Positions 9,468 through 16,950 of a stretch of DNA of 64,000 nucleotides are shown here, piece by piece; positions within the stretch are counted from its first letter, which is position 1; each line of letters opens with the position of its first letter. The position numbers were made by a program, and so were the translations under genes. The stretch is from Roseateles terrae (lineage in GTDB: Bacteria; Pseudomonadota; Gammaproteobacteria; Burkholderiales; Burkholderiaceae_C): contig NZ_JACHXO010000003.1 in the NCBI RefSeq assembly GCF_014192155.1, positions 62,001-126,000 on the forward strand, given 5' to 3'. Below the pieces are notes generated by a model. The model was not told where the DNA came from. It saw only the letters and a program-made list of their open reading frames with translations, and did not search any database.

Positions 9468-9486
9468 TTCATGGGCGCTGCGAGCG

Positions 9487-11961
9487 TCAGGCCAGCAGCC
9501 GCGTGGGATCCACTTCGAGCTTGGCCAGGGCGTTGCGGGTGGCCTTGACGGTGAGGGATTCGTCCTGGGCCGGCACCATCAGGCCCGCCTGCAGGAAGGC
9601 CCCGAGACGGTTGAGCTGGAACAGCACCCCGCGGCCCTGCGGCGACACGAACAGAATCAGATGGTGGCGCATGCCGCGCCAGACCAGCTGCACCGGCTCG
9701 ACGCGGTTGCGGTAGTCCAGCATGTACCAGCTGCCCACCTGCAGCTCCCGGGCCCAGGCCTGCATGGCCGGTGTCGGCGGCGTGCCGCCTTCGGCCACCA
9801 CTTCCAGGCCGTCGACCTCGTGGCTGGACAGGTCCCGCACCAGGGATTCGTTGATCTCGACGCCGGCTTCGGTGCTGGGCAGCATCGCTTCCAGCGTCTC
9901 GAGCTGGCTCATCAGCTCATCCAGCCGCTCGCGCGGAATCGCCGCCGTCTTGGCGGTGAAGGCTGCCGCCAGGGCATTGTTGAGGGAGCGGATCTGCTCG
10001 TCCTGACGCTCGGCGGTCATGCCGGCGTGGCCCATGCCGTCGCGCAGGGTCTTGAGCAGCGGCGGCAGACGGCGAATGACTTCGGCACGGTCCTCGCGGG
10101 AGACCTTCGCGCTGGCGGACCAGATCAGGTCCGCTGCGGCGCGTTTCATCAGCTTGGTCTGGTCCGCCTGCGGGCCGTAGCGCACGCCGGTCACCGCAAG
10201 CACGTCCGCCCAGATCTGGAAGAGGAAGTCGCGCACGCCGTCCTGCACCGGCACCTCGGACAGCATCTTGCGCAGTTCGATGGTGTACTGGATGGCCAGC
10301 GTCTCGCGCTGCTCCACCTGCTGGGCCAGCGAAACGCCCTTGCGGGAGACTTCGTTTTCCTGCTGGAAATAGTGGTCGAGGAACTTCTCGAATTCGGTCA
10401 GCACCGTCTGGAAGACACGGCGGCCGGTGTCCGGATAGGCTTCCACCACCTGGACCACCCGTTTGATCTCGCGCTCCAGGGCGTCGCCAATGTCGGCGGC
10501 GGAGGCACTGAAACCCATCACGCAGGCGCCCATGCGGTCGATCAGACGCCGGGCGGGATGGTCTTCGGCGGCAAAGAAGTCGGGTTCACTGATGGCCACG
10601 CGCAGCACCGGCATCTGCAGCCGGGCGAACCAGACCCGCAGGGCCGGCGGAATGCGCTCTTCCTGCAGGATGGCCTGGAACAGCAACGCCACCAGTTCGA
10701 TGGTGGCGCGTTCCGCGGGCGTGTCGGCGGCCTGTTTCAGCGCCGACTTGAGCACCTGATTGCGCTGGCGGATTTCGTCCAGCGCCTGGGGTGCGGTCAT
10801 CTGGATGTCCACGCCGGGCGCTTCCGCCTGCTCCGCACGGCGCTGCACCGTTTCCTGGGCCATGTTGATGGCGGCTCCCAGACGCTGGGAGTGGCGGGAC
10901 ATCGGCGCGCCCATCTGGCTGGGGCTGCCCCCGTGGACCGTGGGTCGGCCGCCGAGGTGACCGCCCATCTGGGACGGCCGCGCAGGCATGGTAGGTGCGG
11001 CTGCGGCTGCGGCGGCACTGCCGTAGGCCGCGGACGGCGGGGACGCTGCGGGCGCGCGGGCCAGCTCCGGCACATGCCGGGCGAGCACCCGCTGCAGCTG
11101 GGCCATGACCTGCTGGGCCGACTGGGTGACGGGCGCCACGGCCGGTGGGCCGCTGGCGGCCATCTGCGTCGCACTGGGCGGCGCGATCCCGGCGGCCACG
11201 GTTGCCGCATGGCTGGGGGACGAGGCCCCCGGACCATGCGCGGCTGACGCGCCAGGAACACCGGGAGCACCGGGCGCACCAGACGCTGCCGAGGGCGGCA
11301 GCGCAGACGCATTGCGCCGGATCAGCGGACGCAGGTCCACCTCCGGCATCACGCCCTGCTGAAGCAGGAGGTGGTTGGCATCGTGATAGGCCTCACTCAG
11401 CAGCTGGGAGAGTTCCTGATGCAGCGGGCGCTGCAGCATCTGCCAGACCGAACTGGTAAGGCCGGCTTCGAACCAGGCGTCCAGCACCAGACGGGCCAGC
11501 ACCTGGCCGCGCAGCAGATCCTGGTGCGGGAGGTCTTCCAGGCCTTCGAGCCGCTGCATGCGGTTGCGCAGGTCGCTGAATTCCCAGCTGGCCTTGTCCA
11601 TCATCGCCAGGGCCAGACGGGAGGCAATGATTTCCCGCTCGATGGTGTCGTCATCCACCAACGACAGATTCTGCGGACGGCTGGACAGCGAAGCCGACCG
11701 CGAATCGCCCGGGCCGTGGTGATACACATGACGCAGCGATTTGCCCAGGCGGGCGTGCCAGGGCGTGGCACAACGCTGCCACGCTTCAAAAGCGTCGCGG
11801 CGGGCCATCTGCAGCGCGTGCTCGGCAGGCTGGGACAGCAGGTCCTGCACCGCCGAGGTGAGCGTGGCCACGACGGACGGCAGGCCCCGCAGCAGCACTT
11901 CCGTGTGAACGCGCCGCGCCTGGGAAGCCAGTGCCTGTGAACGAGCGTCTGCGGCGGTCAT
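9487..11961 (-). CDS. DUF1631 family protein
   Basis: Large conserved protein of 824 residues, typical in length for DUF1631, a family mostly from beta- and gammaproteobacteria. The N-terminal third (about 30-200) and C-terminal half (about 390-800) are helix-rich and conserved-looking. The middle (about 215-370) is a low-complexity A/P/G/S/Q stretch. The C-terminus contains a PilZ-like segment (SWYMLDYRNRVEPVQLVWRG near 725-745); a c-di-GMP link is only inference. No signal peptide or membrane segment is seen. The ATG lies 34 bases after the secF stop, so it is probably co-transcribed with yajC-secD-secF. Confidence 0.82.
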   Translation of the reverse strand: MTAADARSQALASQARRVHTEVLLRGLPSVVATLTSAVQDLLSQPAEHALQMARRDAFEAWQRCATPWHARLGKSLRHVYHHGPGDSRSASLSSRPQNLSLVDDDTIEREIIASRLALAMMDKASWEFSDLRNRMQRLEGLEDLPHQDLLRGQVLARLVLDAWFEAGLTSSVWQMLQRPLHQELSQLLSEAYHDANHLLLQQGVMPEVDLRPLIRRNASALPPSAASGAPGAPGVPGASAAHGPGASSPSHAATVAAGIAPPSATQMAASGPPAVAPVTQSAQQVMAQLQRVLARHVPELARAPAASPPSAAYGSAAAAAAAPTMPARPSQMGGHLGGRPTVHGGSPSQMGAPMSRHSQRLGAAINMAQETVQRRAEQAEAPGVDIQMTAPQALDEIRQRNQVLKSALKQAADTPAERATIELVALLFQAILQEERIPPALRVWFARLQMPVLRVAISEPDFFAAEDHPARRLIDRMGACVMGFSASAADIGDALEREIKRVVQVVEAYPDTGRRVFQTVLTEFEKFLDHYFQQENEVSRKGVSLAQQVEQRETLAIQYTIELRKMLSEVPVQDGVRDFLFQIWADVLAVTGVRYGPQADQTKLMKRAAADLIWSASAKVSREDRAEVIRRLPPLLKTLRDGMGHAGMTAERQDEQIRSLNNALAAAFTAKTAAIPRERLDELMSQLETLEAMLPSTEAGVEINESLVRDLSSHEVDGLEVVAEGGTPPTPAMQAWARELQVGSWYMLDYRNRVEPVQLVWRGMRHHLILFVSPQGRGVLFQLNRLGAFLQAGLMVPAQDESLTVKATRNALAKLEVDPTRLLA

Positions 11962-11995
11962 CGAGAAAGAGAGTGGAGAACTGCGGCTGACTCTA

Positions 11996-13039
11996 CTACA
12001 CCACCGCGCCTGCGTTGGGGTCGTCCGGATCCTCCCGCTTGGCGGACGCCTTCACCAGGTCTTCGCGCTTGACACCCAGCCACATGGCAATGGCGGCGGC
12101 CACGAACACGGAGGAGTAGATGCCAAACAGGATGCCGATGGTCAGCGCGACGGCGAAGTAGTGCAGGGTCGGGCCGCCAAACAGCAGCATCGACAGCACC
12201 ATCATCTGGGTGGAGCCGTGGGTGATGATGGTCCGGCTGATGGTGGAGGTGATGGCGTGGTCGATCACTTCATGGGTATTGAAGGTCCGGTACTTGCGGA
12301 ACGCTTCCCGGACCCGGTCGAAAATCACCACCGACTCGTTGACCGAATAACCGAGCACCGCCAGCACCGCCGCCAGCACCGCCAGGGAGAACTCCCACTG
12401 GAAGTAGGCGAAGAAGCCCAGAATGATCACCACGTCGTGCAGGTTGGCGATGATGCCGGCCACGGCGAACTTCCACTCGAAGCGGAAGGCCAGGTACAGC
12501 ATGATGCCGATGACGGTGGCCGCCAGCGCGTAAGCGGCGTTGGTCGCCAGCTCGGCGCCCACCGACGGGCCGATCAGCTCGCTCTTGGACAGCGACACGG
12601 GCTCTGACTGGCCCGCTCCCTGACCGGCCACGCAGGTGGGTTTGCTGATGGCTTCGCCTTGCGGCGTGACCGACTGATGCTGCTCCACCGTGCCGTTCTC
12701 GGCCTTGCACAGGCCATCGAAGACTTTGGTGACGATGACGTCCTGCTTGACGTCCGCCCGCACCGGCAGCCGGATCATCACATCGCGGGCGGTGCCGAAG
12801 TTGGTGACCTGCACCTCCCCGAAGCCCATCTGCTCGACCACCTGACGGGTCTTGTTGATGTCCGCCGCCTGGGCGTAGGCCACCTCGATCGAGGTGCCCC
12901 CGGTGAATTCGATGGAGAAGTGCAGCCCGCGGGTCAGCAGGAAGAACACCGCAGCGGCAAAGGTCAGGAAGGACACGACGTTGAAGATCAACGCGTGCTT
13001 CATGAACGGGATGTCCCGTTTGATTCGGAAAAATTCCAT
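11996..13039 (-). CDS. secF: Protein translocase subunit SecF
   Basis: Inner-membrane partner of SecD that uses the proton-motive force to complete protein export through SecYEG. 347 residues, about six membrane helices: one N-terminal, a periplasmic domain (about 40-165), then five. The family motifs are FTGGTSIEV near residue 38 and the conserved helix IGIMLYLAFRFEWKFA. I chose the ATG at 13039 (MEFFRIKRDIPFMK), which matches other betaproteobacterial SecF starts. It lies 44 bases after secD. Confidence 0.97.
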   Translation of the reverse strand: MEFFRIKRDIPFMKHALIFNVVSFLTFAAAVFFLLTRGLHFSIEFTGGTSIEVAYAQAADINKTRQVVEQMGFGEVQVTNFGTARDVMIRLPVRADVKQDVIVTKVFDGLCKAENGTVEQHQSVTPQGEAISKPTCVAGQGAGQSEPVSLSKSELIGPSVGAELATNAAYALAATVIGIMLYLAFRFEWKFAVAGIIANLHDVVIILGFFAYFQWEFSLAVLAAVLAVLGYSVNESVVIFDRVREAFRKYRTFNTHEVIDHAITSTISRTIITHGSTQMMVLSMLLFGGPTLHYFAVALTIGILFGIYSSVFVAAAIAMWLGVKREDLVKASAKREDPDDPNAGAVV

Positions 13040-13083
13040 GGCGTGTGCGCTCGCTTGTGAGTGCGGGAGGAGGGGCAAAGGCC

Positions 13084-15018
13084 TCAGCGGGCCTTTGCCA
13101 CCTCATTGGCTTCGCTGCTGACGGGCTCCGCGGCGGCCGCGGTGCCCGGCTCAGCCGTGGGTTTCCAGATGGTGCCGATGGACACCCCCTTCAGGCGCTT
13201 GCGACGCCCATACCAGAGGTTGACCAGGCCGCGGGAGAACATCACCGACGAAATCATCGAGGTGACGATGCCCAGGCAGTGCACCACGGCAAAGCCCTTG
13301 ATGGGGCCGGAGCCGAAGGCCAGCAGGGCCAGGCCGGCAATCAGGGTGGTGACGTTGGAGTCGAAGATGGTGGCCCAGGCCCGCTCGTAACCGATGTGGA
13401 TCGCCTGCTGCGGCGCCATGCCGGCCCGCAGCTCTTCCCGCACCCGCTCGTTGATCAGCACGTTGGAGTCGATGGCCATGCCCAGCACCAGCGCAATGGC
13501 CGCGATACCGGGCAGGCTCAGCGTGGCCTGCATCAGCGACAGCACCGCCAGCAGCAGCAGCAGATTGAAGCCCAGTGCCAGTGCGGAGAAGACACCGAAC
13601 ATCATGTAGTACAGGCACATGAAGGCGGCGACGGCCACAAAGCCCCAGGTCACCGAATGGATGCCCTTTTCGATGTTGTCCTTGCCCAGGCTCGGTCCGA
13701 TGGTGCGTTCTTCGATGATGTCCATCGGCGCGGCCAGGGAGCCGGCGCGCAGCAGCAGCGCGGTGTCACTGGCCTGCTGAGGCGTCATCGAACCGGTAAT
13801 GTTGAAACGGCTGCCCAGCTCGCTGTTGATCTTCGGCGACGTCACCACCTCGCCCTTGCCCTTCTCGAACAGGATGATGGCCATGCGCTTGTTGATGTTC
13901 TCGCGCGAGACGTCCTTCATGATGCGGGCGCCCTTGGCGTCCACCGTCAGGTTGACCGAAGGCTGGTGCGATTCGTCAAAGCCCGGCTGCGCATCGACCA
14001 GGTTGTCCCCGGTGATGACCACGGCGCGCTTGACGATGATGGGCACCAGCTGGCCGTTGCGCTCGCGTTCCATGTAGCGTTCGGAACCGAAGGGCACCGG
14101 GCCACTGCCGCCGAGGGCGGCCTGGGCTTCGGCGCTTTCGTCCACCATGCGCAGCTCCAGCGTGGCGGTGCGGCCGATGATGTCCTTGGCCTTGGCGGTG
14201 TCCTGCACGCCCGGCAGCTGGACGATGACGCGGTCACGACCCTGCTGCTGGATCACCGGCTCGGCCACGCCGAGTTCATTCACCCGGTTGTGCAGGGTGG
14301 TGATGTTCTGCTTGATGGCGGCGTCCTGGACGGCGATAACGGCGGCCGGCGTCAGGGCGCCGGTCAGGCGCAGTTCGCTGCCGTCGCCCGAGGAGGTCCA
14401 GGCGAATTCGTTGGTCATGTTCCGCAGGGCATCCAGCGCCTGGGTGCGGGTGGCGTCGTCGCGGAAGTTGATGACCACATTGTTGCCATCCCGGCTGATG
14501 CCGGCATGGCGGATGTTCTTGTCACGCAGCAGGGTGCGGGCATCGCCGGCCAGCGAGTCGGCGCGCTTGGTCAGCGCCGCCTTCATGTCCACCTGCATCA
14601 TGAAGTGGACACCGCCGCGCAGGTCCAGGCCCAGATACATCGGGTAGGCATGCAGCGCGGTCAGCCACTCGGGCGAGCGCGACACCAGATTGAGGGCGAC
14701 GATGTAGGGCGGCTCGCCGGTTTCGGCCCCGTTGAGCTCGCGCGAGATGACGTCCTTGGCCTTGAGCTGGCTGTCGGTGTCCCCGAAACGGGCGCGGACC
14801 GAGGTGCCCTCCAGGTGCACGAAGTCCGGCTTCAGGCCGGCCTTGGCCAGCGCCTCTTCCACACGCTGGCGGACGCTGTCGTCGACCTTGATCGTGACCT
14901 TGGCACTCGACACCTGCACCGCCGGCGCTTCGCCGAACAGGTTGGGCAAGGTGTAGATGAGGCCCACCAGCAGGGCCACCAGCAGCACCGCATATTTCCA
15001 GAGCGGGTAACGGTTCAT
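13084..15018 (-). CDS. secD: Protein translocase subunit SecD
   Basis: Large subunit of the SecDF export motor, 644 residues. N-terminal membrane helix (about 7-25), the motif LGLDLRGGVHFMMQV, a large periplasmic P1 region, then a C-terminal block of five helices containing IALVLGMAIDSNVLINERVRE, located by its first residues IALVLG, with the conserved D needed for proton use. The ATG at 15018 (MNRYPLWKY) gives the standard N-terminus; an upstream in-frame ATG would add only six residues. The hairpin at 15112-15138 separates it from yajC. Confidence 0.97.
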   Translation of the reverse strand: MNRYPLWKYAVLLVALLVGLIYTLPNLFGEAPAVQVSSAKVTIKVDDSVRQRVEEALAKAGLKPDFVHLEGTSVRARFGDTDSQLKAKDVISRELNGAETGEPPYIVALNLVSRSPEWLTALHAYPMYLGLDLRGGVHFMMQVDMKAALTKRADSLAGDARTLLRDKNIRHAGISRDGNNVVINFRDDATRTQALDALRNMTNEFAWTSSGDGSELRLTGALTPAAVIAVQDAAIKQNITTLHNRVNELGVAEPVIQQQGRDRVIVQLPGVQDTAKAKDIIGRTATLELRMVDESAEAQAALGGSGPVPFGSERYMERERNGQLVPIIVKRAVVITGDNLVDAQPGFDESHQPSVNLTVDAKGARIMKDVSRENINKRMAIILFEKGKGEVVTSPKINSELGSRFNITGSMTPQQASDTALLLRAGSLAAPMDIIEERTIGPSLGKDNIEKGIHSVTWGFVAVAAFMCLYYMMFGVFSALALGFNLLLLLAVLSLMQATLSLPGIAAIALVLGMAIDSNVLINERVREELRAGMAPQQAIHIGYERAWATIFDSNVTTLIAGLALLAFGSGPIKGFAVVHCLGIVTSMISSVMFSRGLVNLWYGRRKRLKGVSIGTIWKPTAEPGTAAAAEPVSSEANEVAKAR

Positions 15019-15111
15019 GAGGACATCCTCTGACAACCAGGCGGGGCGTCCGACGCCGCCACCTCAAGCGGAACCCGGCCGGTGCTCATGGCACGGGCCG
15101 GGTCCTGAAAT

Positions 15112-15138
15112 GAAAAGCCGGTCTTGCGAGGGACCGGC
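15112..15138 (-). terminator. Attenuator-like hairpin between yajC and secD
   Basis: Perfect seven-base arms GCCGGTC (15117-15123) and GACCGGC (15132-15138) sit 7 bases past the yajC stop. On the minus strand they are followed by TTTTCATTTC. This is a short terminator-like element that probably lets part of the transcription through to secD. Confidence 0.6.
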
Positions 15139-15145
15139 AGGTCCG

Positions 15146-15469
15146 TCACTTGGTGACGGTGCCCTTCGGCAGCACCTGCAGCACGGCCGAGCGCTGCACC
15201 TGGACTTCCACGCCAGACGCGATCTCGACCGTCAGGTAGGTGTCGCCGACCTTGCTGATCTTGCCCAGGATGCCGCTGTTGGTGATGACTTCGTCACCCT
15301 TGGCCAGCGCTTCCACGAGCGCACGATGTTCCTTCTGACGCTTCATCTGCGGACGGATCATCACAAAGTACATGACCACGAACATCAGCACCAGCGGCAG
15401 CATGCCGAGGAAGCCGCCAGTCGGGTCGGAGCCAGTCGCAGTCTGGGCGTAAGCGTTGGAAATAAACAC
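15146..15469 (-). CDS. yajC: Preprotein translocase subunit YajC (GTG start)
   Basis: Single-span inner-membrane accessory of the SecDF complex. With the GTG at 15469 the product is 107 residues beginning FISNAYAQ after the initiator, which is the standard YajC N-terminus. GAGGGA lies seven bases before this GTG and decides the start; an upstream in-frame ATG at 15658 would add 63 residues unlike any YajC. The membrane helix (about 20-40, LPLVLMFVVMYFVMI) is followed by RPQMKRQKEH and the conserved GDEVITNSGILGKI. First gene seen of the yajC-secD-secF unit. Confidence 0.95.
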   Translation of the reverse strand: MFISNAYAQTATGSDPTGGFLGMLPLVLMFVVMYFVMIRPQMKRQKEHRALVEALAKGDEVITNSGILGKISKVGDTYLTVEIASGVEVQVQRSAVLQVLPKGTVTK

Positions 15470-15723
15470 GTCGATATCCCTCAGAAATGGGTCGCCACGG
15501 CGGCGGATCGGCAAAGGCGCCCACCCGCCGCTGGACGAAGGAACCGGTGATTGTATGCGTCCGGTCCATGCCGCCCGCGACCCGGCTTTCGCGGATTCAT
15601 CGGGCGGCCCCATCGGAAACCCCGAAACCTCAAAAGCGGGGCCGTCCGGCGTCGTCAACCCGGGGGAAGCGAGGAGCGGCAGCGGTCCGGGGCCCCGGGG
15701 AGCTGCTGCGATGATGCCGACCC

Positions 15724-16389
15724 ATGACTTCAGACACCCTCGAACAACTAGAACAGGACAAGCGGCGCCAGGCGGACCAGGCGTTTGATGCCATCGAGAC
15801 CATGATCGCCACCCTGGAACTGCGTCCCGGCACGCCGGTGGTGGAGTCCGAGCTGATCGCCCGCATTGGTCTGGGGCGCACGCCCACGCGAGAAGCGCTG
15901 ATGCGGCTGGTGGCCCACGGGCTGATCGTGCAGTTGCCCCGGCGCGGCATGAGGGTCAGCGACATCCAGGTGACCGAGCAATTCGACCTGCTGGATGCGC
16001 GGCGTCCGCTGGAGCGGCTGATTGCCTGCTGCTCCGCCCGCCGCGCGACCCCGGCGCAGCGCCAGGCACTGCTGGATTGCGCGGCGCAAATGGCCGACGC
16101 GGCGCAGCGCAAGGATCTGGCCGCCTACATGCAGGTGGATCAGGTGCTGGACCGGATCAACCACGCGGCCTGCCGCAACCGCTTCGCCGCCGGGGCGGTG
16201 ATGCCGATGATCATCCAGTGCCGACGCTTCTGGTACGCTTACCGGCACCATGGCGACGTCTCTGTCGGGGCCCGCTGCCATCAGCGCCTGGCCGAGGCCA
16301 TTGCCGGCGGGGACGGCCCGGCTGCGGCCGAGGCCTCCGATGCCTTGATCGACGCCCTTCGTGAGTTTGCCCAACAGGTGACCGCATGA
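15724..16389 (+). CDS. GntR-family transcriptional regulator (FadR/FCD type)
   Basis: DNA-binding regulator of 221 residues. Winged helix at about 17-82 (LELRPGTPVVESELIARIG, then GRTPTREALMRLVAHGLI and PRRGMRVSDI), followed by an all-helical FCD ligand domain (about 90-215). Several metal-ligand positions usual in FCD domains seem degenerate: the region around DQVLDRINHAACRN has the His, but the rest is uncertain. Its TGA overlaps the ATG of the next gene by four bases, so it heads a three-gene operon and probably controls it in response to the transported or bound compound. Divergent from yajC. Confidence 0.88.
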   Translation: MTSDTLEQLEQDKRRQADQAFDAIETMIATLELRPGTPVVESELIARIGLGRTPTREALMRLVAHGLIVQLPRRGMRVSDIQVTEQFDLLDARRPLERLIACCSARRATPAQRQALLDCAAQMADAAQRKDLAAYMQVDQVLDRINHAACRNRFAAGAVMPMIIQCRRFWYAYRHHGDVSVGARCHQRLAEAIAGGDGPAAAEASDALIDALREFAQQVTA

Positions 16390-16949
16390 CGCTTTCCGCC
16401 CTTCCGCTGGGCCTGCCCGCGGGCGTGCTGCCCGGAGGACTGGACACCACCACCCGCGTGGTGGACGCCCACACCGGCGGCGCGCCAACCCGTGTGGTGG
16501 TGAGCGGCGGACCGGCCCTGTATGGCGTGACGATGGTGCAGCGTCAGGAAGAATTGCAGACCCACCACGACGCCTGGCGCCGTGCCCTGGTGACCGCCCC
16601 GCGCGGCCATGAGGGTCTGGTGGGCGCGCTGCTCACCGAACCCGAACGTCCCGGCAGTCAGGCGGGGGTGCTGTTTTTCGACCATGGCGGTTATCTCGGC
16701 CTGAGCGCAGCCGCGATGATCGGCGTGGTGGTCTCGCTGGCGCATCTGGGCAAGGTGAGACCCGGACCGCTGTGGCTGGACACAGCTGCCGGCACGGTGC
16801 ACGCAGATTTTTCGCTCGACGGCACGGTGCGCCTGGAACAGGACGGACAGGTGCTGTCCCTCCATGAAGGTCATGCCTACGTGATGATGGAAAGTACCGT
16901 GGTGATTCAGCAGGACGACCCGCTGGGATGGGGAGCACCCACTGCTTAG
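16386..16949 (+). CDS. One-lobe proline racemase-like protein lacking the catalytic Cys
   Basis: 187 residues, against about 310-340 in proline racemase / 4-hydroxyproline epimerase. Residues 24-125 follow the N-terminal lobe closely: VVDAHTGGAPTRVV, then APRGHEGLVGALL, then VLFFDHGGY. Where the family has the catalytic MCGHG, this protein has LSAAA (104-110 GLSAAAM), so Cys becomes S107 and the conserved His becomes Ala. After LWLDTAAGTVHADF (129-142) the whole second lobe is missing, and the text resumes with the C-terminal end of the family (EGHAYVMMESTVVIQQDDPL, about 161-180). In this fold the C-terminal tail packs back on the N-lobe, so what is left could be a complete, inactive single lobe. 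The four-base overlap with the regulator suggests coupled expression. Confidence 0.75.
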   Translation: MTLSALPLGLPAGVLPGGLDTTTRVVDAHTGGAPTRVVVSGGPALYGVTMVQRQEELQTHHDAWRRALVTAPRGHEGLVGALLTEPERPGSQAGVLFFDHGGYLGLSAAAMIGVVVSLAHLGKVRPGPLWLDTAAGTVHADFSLDGTVRLEQDGQVLSLHEGHAYVMMESTVVIQQDDPLGWGAPTA

Positions 16950-16950
16950 G

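Noticed and set aside
13045-15033. Long plus-strand frame opposite secD
   Set aside because: Antisense shadow of secD with the same compositional bias, and no ribosome site.
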